From Candidatus Omnitrophota bacterium (lineage in GTDB: Bacteria; Hinthialibacterota; Hinthialibacteria; Hinthialibacterales; JAKPRU01), in contig JAKQSI010000118.1 of assembly GCA_029570205.1 (NCBI GenBank), positions 62,001-126,000 on the forward strand: a DNA stretch of 64,000 nucleotides, read 5' to 3'. The notes under the pieces were generated by a model. The model was not told the DNA's origin, ran no database searches, and saw only the letters and a list, made by a program, of their open reading frames with translations. Positions 47,698 to 57,602 of this stretch are shown here, one piece after another. A program made the translations under genes and the position numbers. Position 1 is the first letter of the stretch, and each line of letters begins with the position of its first letter.

Positions 47698-49595
47698 TGG
47701 CACAATTCTCCAGAGACCCGGAACGTATCCGGTTCGCATATCGGGAATACGATGAAGATCCATCCCGGCAGCGTTCCAGGGGTGGATCGCGGCCCTCGAA
47801 TCGGTGGGTTTTCGAGGAACGCGCAAAGTATCTTGAGGAATTGCTGACCGATCACGGGTACTGGCCGCTGAAGGGTCTGCGGGTGCTGGATATCGGCTGC
47901 GGGTCCGGGCATATCCTGGAATGGCTGATTGAGAATGCAGATTTGCAGCCGGAGCAGGCTTTCGGAGTGGATCTTCTGCCGGACCGTGCGGCACATGCTC
48001 AGGGTCATCTGCCGGACTCGCAGATTTCGGTTGCGTCGGCGGATTCCCTTCCCTTCCCGGACGGATCGTTCGATCTCGCCCTGGCGTTTACCCTGTTCAG
48101 CTCCCTGCCGACGGAGGCGTTGCGAACCGCTGTCGCGCGGGAGATTCAGCGGATTCTCAAGCCGGAAGGCGGAATTCTTATCTACGATTTCCGCTATCCA
48201 AATCCGCGTAATCGCAACACGCATCCGATCATTAAGAGCGAATTGAGAAATCTGTTTCCCGGATGGGAGATGAGATCGCACACATTGACGCTCCTGCCGC
48301 CGGTCGGGGCAATACTGGAGAAAATCCCGTCAGGCAAAATCATCGGAAAATGTCTGGGTATTGTCCCCATTCTCAGGAGCCACCGAATTACATTCCTGCG
48401 CCGTCCCGTCTGTCCGGAGCCGGGCCGATTACAACTTGCCTGGTTCTGTTCACAGGAGAAGATCGAGCGGAACCGCGCGGCGGTGCAACGGTTGTTGTAT
48501 GCCTCAAAACATTACTGTGTCGATCTGTACGGTCGTGGCGGGCAGGCCATAGACCCGGAGATCCTTCGCCGTGTGCGCTATCACCGCAGTCTGACCATTC
48601 GGCAGATCTATCTTAGCCATGCCTGTTTTTATCTCCGGTCGCTTGCGGGGATATTTCCGAAAGCATGGCGGAGACAGCTCCAAGCCGTGTACACCACGGT
48701 CGATTACAGCGCCGTGGCGGGATTCCTTTTGCACACTCTCTGCGGAACGAAGTGGATTGTGGACGTGCTGGATGATCCGGCTCTGGAACTCCAAACCATG
48801 GTAAACCGTCGCCCCCGGATCAAGTACTTTTTGTACAGCCTTTATTGCAAGCTGTTGAAGTCGATCCTGCGTTATGCCGATGCGCTTCCGGCGATTGGAA
48901 CCTCCCTGGAAGAAGGGCTGCCCGAAACCTTGCAGCAGATCTATCACGTTCCTGATGATCGCATTATTCCGGTGTCCAACGGAGTGGACCTTTCGCGCAC
49001 AGTGGGCGTTCCGAAATACCGGGAGGCGGATCGGTTCATGGTCGTGTACGTGGGCGGCATTACCCGCGTGCGTGGGCTGGAAATACTGATCCGCGCGGCC
49101 TCCATTGCGAAACCAAAACTCCCCTCCCTGCTGGTCTGTCTCGTCGGACCGCATCGACGAGAAGAAGAATTGCACGAACTGCTGGAACCGGTCAAAGAGC
49201 TGGATTTATTATCCACAGTGCGACACATCGGAAAGGTTCCTCACGAGGAGGCGCTGAATTGGATGGCCTCGGCGGATGTGTGCGCTCTGGTCCTGACCGC
49301 GAATATCAAGAACTTTCAATTTACATTTTCGGTCAAATTGTTTGAGTATCTTGCGCTCAATCGCGCCGTGGTCGCCCCGGACATCCCCGGCGTTCGGCTG
49401 GTTCTGCGCCATGGGGAAAATGGCCTGCTGTATGAGCCGGGGAATCCCGAAAGCCTTGCGGAAGCGATTCTCCGGCTGCATGAAGAACCGGAACGGCGAA
49501 AACGATTGGAACAAACGGCGCGCGCCAGTATCGCAATGTATGACTGGAATACGATCAATATCCGCCTGTTTCGCGAGATTGAAAAACGTCTATGA
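47697..49595 (+). CDS. Fusion: class I SAM methyltransferase plus GT4-like glycosyltransferase
   Basis: MAQFSRDPERIRFAYREYDEDPSRQRSRGG...LRVLDIGCGSGHILEWLIEN then a C-terminal half with VPVSNGVDLSRT...MVVYVGGITRVRGLEILIRAASIA...FSVKLFEYLALNRAVVAPDIPGVRLVLRHGENGLLYEPGNPESLAEAIL. ATG overlaps the TGA of the upstream GT2 gene. Confidence 0.88.
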   Translation: MAQFSRDPERIRFAYREYDEDPSRQRSRGGSRPSNRWVFEERAKYLEELLTDHGYWPLKGLRVLDIGCGSGHILEWLIENADLQPEQAFGVDLLPDRAAHAQGHLPDSQISVASADSLPFPDGSFDLALAFTLFSSLPTEALRTAVAREIQRILKPEGGILIYDFRYPNPRNRNTHPIIKSELRNLFPGWEMRSHTLTLLPPVGAILEKIPSGKIIGKCLGIVPILRSHRITFLRRPVCPEPGRLQLAWFCSQEKIERNRAAVQRLLYASKHYCVDLYGRGGQAIDPEILRRVRYHRSLTIRQIYLSHACFYLRSLAGIFPKAWRRQLQAVYTTVDYSAVAGFLLHTLCGTKWIVDVLDDPALELQTMVNRRPRIKYFLYSLYCKLLKSILRYADALPAIGTSLEEGLPETLQQIYHVPDDRIIPVSNGVDLSRTVGVPKYREADRFMVVYVGGITRVRGLEILIRAASIAKPKLPSLLVCLVGPHRREEELHELLEPVKELDLLSTVRHIGKVPHEEALNWMASADVCALVLTANIKNFQFTFSVKLFEYLALNRAVVAPDIPGVRLVLRHGENGLLYEPGNPESLAEAILRLHEEPERRKRLEQTARASIAMYDWNTINIRLFREIEKRL

Positions 49596-49661
49596 ATTGC
49601 GATCTGCGCAGTCCGCCGTTCTCCATCCCCTGCTTTTCTCCCTTTCATCTTTCATCTCGGC

Positions 49662-50054
49662 TTAGACATTTCGCTCCGCCACCGCAATGGCGTCCACCTC
49701 AATCGAAACACCTTTGGGAAGGCGGGCGGCCTGGATGCAGGCCCGCGCGGGTTTGCCGGCAGCAAAGTATTTCTCGTAAATGGCGTTCATCTCCCCGAAC
49801 TGCTCCAAGTCCGTCAGATAGACGGTCACCTTGACCACGGAGTCCAGCGAGGCTCCGGCCTCCTCCAGAATAATCTTGAGATTCTCGAATACCCTTGTGC
49901 ATTGCGCCGGGAACGAGTCGATCACCATTTCACCCGTGATCGGCATCTGCGGAATTTGCCCCGAAACAAAAACAAAACCGTTCGCCGTCACGGCGGGCGA
50001 ATACGGCCCAGCCGCCGGGGGACCTTGCTTGGAGACGATGCAGCATTTTTTCAT
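49662..50054 (-). CDS. ridA: RidA family reactive intermediate/imine deaminase
   Basis: GPPAAGPYSPAVTANGFVFVSGQIPQMPITGEMV...VFENLKIILEEAGASLDSVVKVTVYLTDLEQFGEMNAIYEKYF...PARACIQAARLPKGVSIEVDAIAV. Confidence 0.93.
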   Translation of the reverse strand: MKKCCIVSKQGPPAAGPYSPAVTANGFVFVSGQIPQMPITGEMVIDSFPAQCTRVFENLKIILEEAGASLDSVVKVTVYLTDLEQFGEMNAIYEKYFAAGKPARACIQAARLPKGVSIEVDAIAVAERNV

Positions 50055-50220
50055 ATTTTTAACCTCGTGGAAGGAGTATATAGGCACATTTCGGGTAGAT
50101 GAATGGGACAAATGAGACAGATACTGTGCGGGGAGAGTTCGGAGAGATTGGGGCTTGGAGGGAACATGATGGTGTGCTACGTTTCTCCATAAATGGACCC
50201 AGATGAAAGGAGAATCGCCG

Positions 50221-51786
50221 ATGTCCGGTATCGTCAGAAAATCCCTCTTTGCGGCCCTGTTTGTTGCAGGAACGCTCCTTGTCCTGTGTGCGCAGGAATC
50301 GCCGGTTTATGGCGCGGCGGCGGGCCAATTCGAGGTTCGACGATATGGCGCGACAGGCGATGGCCAAACCAAGGATACCGCGGCCATCCAGAAAGCCATC
50401 GATGCCTGCTCGGAGTCGGGTGGCGGCACAGTCTATTTCGCGCCCGGCAATTATATCTCCGGCAGCCTTCATATCCGCAGCAATGTAACCCTGTACCTGG
50501 ATACTGGGGCCACTCTTCTGGAGAGTCCCGATAATGAGGATTTCGATCCGTACGAAGAACTGAATTACAAGACCGATTCTGACGAGGAAACAACCTATTT
50601 CCATTACAGCCTGATCTGGGGAGAAAATGTGGAGAAAATCGCCATTCTCGGCCAGGGAACCATCGACGGCAACCGGAAAAAACGTCACGGCCCCAAGCCG
50701 ATTGCGTTCAAACGCTGCCGGGACATCGCCATCCGCGATATCACCATCCGAAATTCGCCGAACTACTGCATCAGCCTGCTCGGATGCGATTATGTGAACA
50801 TCGACGGTGTAACCGCCTTGAACAACTACTGCGACGGTATCGACCCGGACAGCTGCCGGAATGTCCGTATCTCGAACTGCCACATCGAGTCCTGGGATGA
50901 CGCCATTGTACCGAAGTGCAGTTTCGCCCTCGGAGAACATCGCAGCACGGAAAACCTCACGGTCACCAACTGCATCCTGGTCTCGAGCTGTAACTCATTC
51001 AAACTGGGAACGGAATCCGGTGGTGGATTCAAACGAATCGCTGTCAGCAATTGTGTCATGATCAGCCCGGATACACGTCCCACCATATCGGGAATCGCTT
51101 TGGAGAGTGTAGACGGCGCCGAAATCGAGGGCGTTGTCATCAGCAATATCACCATGCTCGGTGTCCGAACTCCGATCTTTCTTCGTTTGGGTAATCGTGG
51201 CCGCGATATGGAAACACCCGTGCCGGGGTATCTGCGAAATGTCAGTATCAGTAATGTGGAAGCGATCGGTGGAACGATGGCGTCCTCGATTACCGGTATT
51301 CCCGGGCATCCCGTGGAACATGTCACCATCTCGAATGTCCGGTTATGGTACAAAGGGGGAGGACCCGCCGATTTGATCGACAGAGTGGTTCCGGAAGTAG
51401 AGGAAAAATACCCGGAAGCGACCATGTTCGGCGAACTGCCGGTGTATGGACTGTATTGCCGCCATGCGAAGAATATCCTGTTGCGGGATTTCCAGGTCGG
51501 ATGTGTCGAGCCGGATCAACGTCCCCCCTTCCTGTTCGATGATCTGGAACAGCTGCATCTGAGCGGCCTTAGTGCAGAGAACCCCGTTTCGACGCCTTTT
51601 ATTTGGATGAAGAATGTCCGGAAAGCGTTCCTGAATGGGATCTTCGCCCCGGAGAATGTGAACCCATTCCTGAAAGTTCAGGGAGAAAACTCGTCGCAGA
51701 TCTCCGTGATCGCCAACAGTCCTGGAAAGAAGTTTGAGATCGGTTCGGAGGTCCCGAAAGGGGCGGTGATAAAGGAGGGAGAATGA
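50221..51786 (+). CDS. Glycoside hydrolase family 28-like (polygalacturonase-type) exported protein
   Basis: Signal peptide; FEVRRYGATGDGQTKDTAAIQKAIDACSESGGGTVYFAPGNYISGSLHIRSNVTLYLDTGATLL...; NYCDGIDPDSCRNVRISNCHIESWDDAIVPKC. Confidence 0.9.
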   Translation: MSGIVRKSLFAALFVAGTLLVLCAQESPVYGAAAGQFEVRRYGATGDGQTKDTAAIQKAIDACSESGGGTVYFAPGNYISGSLHIRSNVTLYLDTGATLLESPDNEDFDPYEELNYKTDSDEETTYFHYSLIWGENVEKIAILGQGTIDGNRKKRHGPKPIAFKRCRDIAIRDITIRNSPNYCISLLGCDYVNIDGVTALNNYCDGIDPDSCRNVRISNCHIESWDDAIVPKCSFALGEHRSTENLTVTNCILVSSCNSFKLGTESGGGFKRIAVSNCVMISPDTRPTISGIALESVDGAEIEGVVISNITMLGVRTPIFLRLGNRGRDMETPVPGYLRNVSISNVEAIGGTMASSITGIPGHPVEHVTISNVRLWYKGGGPADLIDRVVPEVEEKYPEATMFGELPVYGLYCRHAKNILLRDFQVGCVEPDQRPPFLFDDLEQLHLSGLSAENPVSTPFIWMKNVRKAFLNGIFAPENVNPFLKVQGENSSQISVIANSPGKKFEIGSEVPKGAVIKEGE

Positions 51787-51823
51787 AAACGGACGGACAA
51801 GAGAAAGAAGATCAATAGAAAGA

Positions 51824-52486
51824 ATGGGACATGTGGAAGATAAGTCATTGATTGTTCCGGGGATTCCGGTAGTGGTTTCCGGGCCGTCAGGGGTCGGCAA
51901 AGGGAGTATCATTGCCGAAGCGCTGAAACGACGGCAGGAGATTTTCCTGTCGGTTTCCATGACATCGCGTGCCCCCCGTCCGGGTGAGCGGAATGGAGTA
52001 GATTACATTTTTGTGGATCGCTCTACTCTGTTGCGACATATCGAAGACGGCGCGCTTCTCGAATGGGCGGAGGTCTATGGCGAGATATACGGAACACCCC
52101 GGGAGCCGGTGGCCCGTAACCTGGACGAGGGGCGCGATGTAATTATGGAAATCGACGTGCAGGGCGGGCTGAGTGTCCGAAAACACTACCCGTCCGCGTG
52201 TCTGGTTTTCATTCTGCCGCCGAGCCGGGAGGAACTGATCCGACGTCTCTGCAAACGGGGTACGGAAACCGAAGAGCAAATCCGAAAACGCTTCTCTTTC
52301 GTGGAATATGAATACGAACAGACGAAGCGCTACAATTACTTGATTGTCAACCGGGTAATCGAACAGGCGGCGGAACAGCTGTGCAATATCATTCTAGCCG
52401 AGCGATGCAAACGGGAACACCTGGAGCCGGTGCTGCGCAAAGCCGGGATTCTTCCTCCTCTGCAACAAACCGAACAACAGACGTAG
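51824..52486 (+). CDS. gmk: Guanylate kinase
   Basis: VVVSGPSGVGKGSIIAEALKR...FLSVSMTSRAPRPGERNGVDYIFVDRSTL...LLEWAEVYGEIYGTPREPVARNLDEGRDVIMEIDVQGG. Confidence 0.96.
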   Translation: MGHVEDKSLIVPGIPVVVSGPSGVGKGSIIAEALKRRQEIFLSVSMTSRAPRPGERNGVDYIFVDRSTLLRHIEDGALLEWAEVYGEIYGTPREPVARNLDEGRDVIMEIDVQGGLSVRKHYPSACLVFILPPSREELIRRLCKRGTETEEQIRKRFSFVEYEYEQTKRYNYLIVNRVIEQAAEQLCNIILAERCKREHLEPVLRKAGILPPLQQTEQQT

Positions 52487-52550
52487 GTAGACCCGGTGTG
52501 TCGGAGCAGACAAACCCGGATGAGCATGAATAGCCGCGAACAGGCGACGA

Positions 52551-53843
52551 TCAGCGGGAGTGCGGTTCGCGTAAAAACCACCTCCATTGCACCGTCGCGA
52601 TCATCGGGATCCACACACAGACCTCCGCAACAATCTTGAACCGGGTGTCGGGAAAGGTCAGCGCGACAATCGGCCAGAGCGCGAGATACGGCAGATAAAA
52701 CAGCCACAGGCGAACGTCGATTTTCTTTTGGAACAAAACAATAATCGACCGGACAAACAGCGGAAGATAAAGGAATTTGTAGATTATGTAGGTCAGGCCG
52801 GTAAGCAAACCGATCCGGCTTTCAATAACAATACGGTTTGCCTCACCCTCGAGATACGCCTGCGATGTGTAATTCGGAATGGTCTCGAAATTGAACCCGT
52901 GCCGGACCGTTTTAACAAGAATGCGGTAGAGAAACGCGGGGATGTTCGAGCGGATCGACTCATAGGCTTTCCCTCTGAAATAGGCGTCCGATTGTGCCTC
53001 CGAGAGACCCTGCGCATTGTCTTCGCTCATTTCTTTCTTTATTCTTTCCGTTTCCAGAAACGCATCGATGTCGTAATGGGGATGCCCGTGTAGATAGAAC
53101 GGGTGATTTCCGAGGTAGAGATTTGTGCCCGCATTTGTAGCAAGAGTAAACGAGCCGACCATTCGGTAGTTATGGAGCATAAACAGCAGGGTAAATACAA
53201 TCCATAACGCAAGAAGAACGCCGAAAGCGCGGCGAAACGATTTCTCCAGAAGAAAACATGCGGCAAATAATAGGAAAATGGTGAAGAATTCGGTCACACG
53301 CACAAGCGCCGGCACAACGGCTGTTAAAAACAGCAGGACCAAAAACAGAACACGGACCCGCCGATTCTGAGAAGCATTTCGCAATAAGCCGAAAAGAAAC
53401 AGGAAAAACAGGCCGGTGAAAAGAAACTCGGCGGCAGTATCCCGGCTGAGGAGTGAGGTAGAGACAAAACAGGGATTAAGAATCATCAGCAGAACTGCCG
53501 CTGATGCCCAACGCGCGCTCCCAAGCAGCCGCCGGGCAAGCGCATAGAAAAGAACAATACCCATGTTCAACAGGACGGCATTAAAAGTAAAGGGATTGAT
53601 TTCTCTCCAGCCGAGAGATTGCGCTAAGGCAAGCAATAATGGAATACCCGGCGGGTAGAAAGCGGTCTGTGGAAGTTGATGATTCTCGACAATAAAGTTA
53701 GCAAGTTGAAGCGACTCTTCCAGCGGCGAATGAAGATTTCGTACCGCAAAATGGCGGATATCCATGAAAATAATTGCGTTCAGCAGGCAGAGCAGCAACG
53801 CGCAGGCAATAAAATCCGAACGGTCGATTCGGGGGGGATTCAT
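52551..53843 (-). CDS. Multi-TM protein, GT39/PMT-like glycosyltransferase family
   Basis: FIACALLLCLLNAIIFMDIRHFAVRNLHSPLEESLQLANFIVENHQLPQTAFYPPGIPLLLALAQSLGW; numerous TM segments. Confidence 0.7.
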   Translation of the reverse strand: MNPPRIDRSDFIACALLLCLLNAIIFMDIRHFAVRNLHSPLEESLQLANFIVENHQLPQTAFYPPGIPLLLALAQSLGWREINPFTFNAVLLNMGIVLFYALARRLLGSARWASAAVLLMILNPCFVSTSLLSRDTAAEFLFTGLFFLFLFGLLRNASQNRRVRVLFLVLLFLTAVVPALVRVTEFFTIFLLFAACFLLEKSFRRAFGVLLALWIVFTLLFMLHNYRMVGSFTLATNAGTNLYLGNHPFYLHGHPHYDIDAFLETERIKKEMSEDNAQGLSEAQSDAYFRGKAYESIRSNIPAFLYRILVKTVRHGFNFETIPNYTSQAYLEGEANRIVIESRIGLLTGLTYIIYKFLYLPLFVRSIIVLFQKKIDVRLWLFYLPYLALWPIVALTFPDTRFKIVAEVCVWIPMIATVQWRWFLREPHSR

Positions 53844-53931
53844 GAGGGGCATCCTTGATGGATACTGTGCGAATAGGGCGAACGGGGGAAATGGGTCGGA
53901 CGAGGATTGTGGGAGAAGGAAAACCGGATGG

Positions 53932-53950
53932 CACAGGCTTCCAGCCTGTG
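53932..53950. repeat. Solo palindrome CACAGGC-TTCCA-GCCTGTG
   Basis: Identical to 11357-11375. Confidence 0.8.
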
Positions 53951-54198
53951 ATGGTGCGGCATCGGAACATCGGGATTTTCCTTGTTATACTCTGCTGCGA
54001 GGTTTCTTTTACGTCGGTCGCACGCAAGTCGAAATGCATCGGTCATGGTTGCCGGCCCCAAGGTAAATTACATGGTCTGTAACGCTGTCAGGATACTCCG
54101 GTCGGCTCGAGGGGTCAATCGCACATTCTCCTGCGTAGTCTGTATTCAGAGCGCTGCAATGTTAGACTCTGCAAAAGCGAAGATTTAAGGCGTAAACC

Positions 54199-55608
54199 AT
54201 GTCGATTCGATTTGATCTGTCGCAATTGTGCCCGTTTGTGAAGGAAATCCGGAACCTCCTGGCGCCGGAACCGGTGTACCTGGTGGGCGGGATGGTCCGC
54301 GACAGTATCCTGGAGGGCTATCGTCGAGGCGAGGATATCCCGGATCTGATTCATGGCGAGGACTGGGACCTGGCCACCCGATGCCGCCCGCGAACCGTGC
54401 TGGCGACACTGCGGTCTGCCGGGATTACCACCATTCCGGTCGGAATTGAGCACGGCACAGTGATGGCCGTGCGCGAACGACTGAATGTCGAGATCACCAC
54501 ATTCCGTTCGGATGGAGTCTATGAGGATGGAAGGCATTGTCAGGTCACGTTTGCCGATTCCATTGAAGAGGACCTGGAACGTCGCGATTTCACCATCAAC
54601 GCGCTCGCGGTGGATTTGTCCTCCGGGGAGATTGTGGACCTGTTCAATGGCCTGGAAGATCTGCGGAAAAATGTCATCCGAGCGGTCGGCGATCCTGACC
54701 GGCGATTCGCCGAGGATTACCTGCGGATGCTTCGCGCAACACGCCTCGCCGCGAAAACAGAAGCCACTGTGGAGGCAAACACACTGGAGGCTATCCGCCG
54801 TCACGCCCCAAAAATTCAGAACATTTCGGCAGAACGGATTCGTGACGAACTCCTGAAATTGATGACCTACCCGCGACCATCCTACGGGCTTCTTCTGATG
54901 AAAGAAACCGGCCTGATGCACGAGATTCTCCCGGAGTTGGAGGCTTGTTTCGGTGTGGAACAAAATCAGTTCCATTCCGATGATGTGGGAATGCACTCTC
55001 TCAAAACAGCGGATGCTATTCACCCCCGATACCCCTTATTACGACTGATTGCCTTGTTTCATGACTTGGGGAAACCGGAGCGCAAACGGTGGATGAAAGA
55101 CCAGGAGGATTATGTCTTTTACGGCCACCAGTTTTCAAGTGCAGACAAAGCGGCGGCAATTCTGAACCGATTGCGATCCCCCACCCGCGACATCGATCTG
55201 GCGCGACAAATGATCGAGAACCACATGGTTCCCTTGGGACCGCATGCTTCGGCGGGTTCAATTCGTCGCCTGATGCGCCGCGTGGGCCGGGAGAATATCC
55301 GCTCGTTCCTGCGAATTCGCATCGCCGACCGGAAAGCCAACACACTCAAAGGCCCCGGACTGGAACCGGGCCTGTATCAGGTCATCCGAACCATCCGACG
55401 GATCGAGCGGGATATGGATGCGCTCAAGATCACGGACCTCGCCATCGGCGGAAAAGACCTCATTGAGATGGGCTTGAGTCCCGGTCCGATCTTTTCCGAC
55501 ATATTGCATACCCTATTGGAGAGAGTTCTCGATGATCCGTCCCTCAACACACGCGAGTTCCTGTTGCCCTTGGCCGAGGAACTGGCGAGAGCGGAAGGGA
55601 AGAAATAG
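54199..55608 (+). CDS. cca: CCA tRNA nucleotidyltransferase/poly(A) polymerase family with HD domain
   Basis: PVYLVGGMVRDSILEG...DWDLATRC...RRDFTINALAVDLSSGEIVDLFNGLEDLRKNVIRAVGDPDRRFAEDYLRMLRATRLAAK; LRLIALFHDLGKPERK HD motif. Confidence 0.93.
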   Translation: MSIRFDLSQLCPFVKEIRNLLAPEPVYLVGGMVRDSILEGYRRGEDIPDLIHGEDWDLATRCRPRTVLATLRSAGITTIPVGIEHGTVMAVRERLNVEITTFRSDGVYEDGRHCQVTFADSIEEDLERRDFTINALAVDLSSGEIVDLFNGLEDLRKNVIRAVGDPDRRFAEDYLRMLRATRLAAKTEATVEANTLEAIRRHAPKIQNISAERIRDELLKLMTYPRPSYGLLLMKETGLMHEILPELEACFGVEQNQFHSDDVGMHSLKTADAIHPRYPLLRLIALFHDLGKPERKRWMKDQEDYVFYGHQFSSADKAAAILNRLRSPTRDIDLARQMIENHMVPLGPHASAGSIRRLMRRVGRENIRSFLRIRIADRKANTLKGPGLEPGLYQVIRTIRRIERDMDALKITDLAIGGKDLIEMGLSPGPIFSDILHTLLERVLDDPSLNTREFLLPLAEELARAEGKK

Positions 55609-55890
55609 CCGCAATGGGACGAGTCGGACCGATGAGGATTATCGGAGGAAGGAAACGCCGTGGCGTATCCGGCCCGTCCCCCCAACCGTCCCAGTATTTG
55701 GACCGGAAACATAGGAACAGTGGATTAGGCGAATACGAACCGGGCAGAAATCCGCCTCGAATACCTCCGCGTTCCATGGAGACTCATTGTCCGCCAAAAT
55801 CCGCGCCGGTATTCACAAGAGGGCGCCACAGGTTTCCATGTTATATTGCACAAATACATCTCATCCAAATCCTTGTAAGGAGAAACAGAT

Positions 55891-57564
55891 ATGAAGGTTG
55901 TTGTCGTTGGTGCAGTCGCGGCGGGTCCGAAAACCGCATCCAAAATCATCCGTTTGCGCCCGGATACGGAGGTAACGGTTCTGGATAAAGGTCAATTCAT
56001 CTCCTTCGCCGGTTGCGGATTGCCTTATTATCTCTCCGATGTGGTCACGGACCGGAAAGAACTTTTTTCGACGCCCATCGGAGTGCCGCGTGATCCGGCT
56101 TTCTTCGACAAGGTCAAGGGTGTCAGGGTTTTGACACGTACCGAGGCGCTCCGAATTGATCGGAAATCCAGGCAAGTTGAGGCGAAGAATCTTCAAACCG
56201 GCGAGTCTCTCTCTCTGCCTTATGACAAGCTGGTTCTGGCAACCGGCGCGAAACCCATTATTCCGCCCATCCCCGGTATCGACCATAAAAAAGTTTTCAC
56301 CCTGCACAGCATCGAGGACTGCGAGGCGATTCGCTCCGTGTTGGCCAATGGCAGTAAGAAAGCCGTGATTATCGGTGGCGGGCTGATCGGTGTGGAGACG
56401 GCGGAGGCCCTCGTCCAAAAAAACTCCTCCGTCACAATTGTGGAAATGCTCCCGCAGATTCTGCCCGTGTTGGATTGGGAAATGGCCAAACTGGTTGAAC
56501 TCCACATCCGATCGCAGGGCGTCGATGTGCGAACCGAAACCAGAGCATTGGAAATCGCAGGAACAGGGGATGAAATCCGTTGCGTGAGAACAAACAATGG
56601 TGAAATCCCAGCGGAATTCGTGATTCTGTGTGTGGGAGTCCGCCCGAATGTATCTCTGGCAAAAGAGGCCGGGCTTGAAATCGGGGGGACCGGAGCGATT
56701 CGGGTAAACAGACGAATGCAGACTTCCGACTTGGACATTTACGCCGTCGGCGACTGTGCGGAGTCCAGGAACCTGGTTACCGGTCAGCCCTGCTATGTTC
56801 CGCTCGGATCGACTGCCAACAAACAGGGACGAGTGGCCGCACTGAATATCGCCGGGCTGGAGGATATGTTTCCGGGTGTGTTGGGCAGCACAGTCTGCCG
56901 GGCATTCGATTTCACTGTTGCGCGGACTGGCCTGAGTGAAACACAGGCGCGAGACGCCGGGTATGATGTTGTGACATGCCTTGTTCCCGGCCCCGACCGG
57001 GCGCATTACATGCCCACCGCGAAACTTCTTATGCTGAAACTGGTCGTGGACCGCGCTACCGGACGATTGCTCGGCGCACAGGCCACCGGGCCGGGAGAGG
57101 CCGCCAAGCGCATTGATGTGGCCGCCACCGCCATTACCGCCGGAATGACTGTCGATCAGGTCTCCAAACTGGACCTGAGTTACGCCCCGCCGTACGCTCC
57201 GGCGATGGATAATCTAATTACGGCGTCCGATGTGATTCGCAACAAGATTTCCGGCACAATGGTCGGCATCACGCCCATGGAATTGAGAAACAAACCGGCA
57301 TATTCTTATTTCTTCCTGGACGTTCGCAGTCCGGGGGAGGTCGCGAAGGTCGCGCTGCCGGGGGCCGTCAATATCCCGCTCGGAATGTTGCGTGACAGGG
57401 TAAATGAAATCCCCCGCGACAAGGAAATTGTTGCGTTCTGCCAGGCCTCCACGCGAGCCTATGAGGCAGCCCTGATTCTGAGAGCGAACGGATTCGATAG
57501 AGTGAAGGTCCTCGACGGTGGCGTGGCAATGTGGCCCTACGAGAAAATTGGCGGAAAACGATAA
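55891..57564 (+). CDS. CoA-disulfide reductase-like FAD-dependent oxidoreductase with C-terminal rhodanese domain
   Basis: FAGCGLPYYLSDVV active-site Cys; IGGGLIGVETAEAL; DIYAVGDCAES; C-terminal SYFFLDVRSPGEVAKVALPGAVNIPLGMLRDR...EIVAFCQASTRAYEAALILRANGFDRVKVLDGG. Confidence 0.92.
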   Translation: MKVVVVGAVAAGPKTASKIIRLRPDTEVTVLDKGQFISFAGCGLPYYLSDVVTDRKELFSTPIGVPRDPAFFDKVKGVRVLTRTEALRIDRKSRQVEAKNLQTGESLSLPYDKLVLATGAKPIIPPIPGIDHKKVFTLHSIEDCEAIRSVLANGSKKAVIIGGGLIGVETAEALVQKNSSVTIVEMLPQILPVLDWEMAKLVELHIRSQGVDVRTETRALEIAGTGDEIRCVRTNNGEIPAEFVILCVGVRPNVSLAKEAGLEIGGTGAIRVNRRMQTSDLDIYAVGDCAESRNLVTGQPCYVPLGSTANKQGRVAALNIAGLEDMFPGVLGSTVCRAFDFTVARTGLSETQARDAGYDVVTCLVPGPDRAHYMPTAKLLMLKLVVDRATGRLLGAQATGPGEAAKRIDVAATAITAGMTVDQVSKLDLSYAPPYAPAMDNLITASDVIRNKISGTMVGITPMELRNKPAYSYFFLDVRSPGEVAKVALPGAVNIPLGMLRDRVNEIPRDKEIVAFCQASTRAYEAALILRANGFDRVKVLDGGVAMWPYEKIGGKR

Positions 57565-57602
57565 GCCATACCCATAATTCGGCTTACAAGGAGAAATGAT
57601 TC

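Noticed and set aside
55861-57006. 381-aa minus-strand ORF opposite the CoA-disulfide reductase gene
   Set aside because: Shadow ORF of a well-supported flavoprotein.
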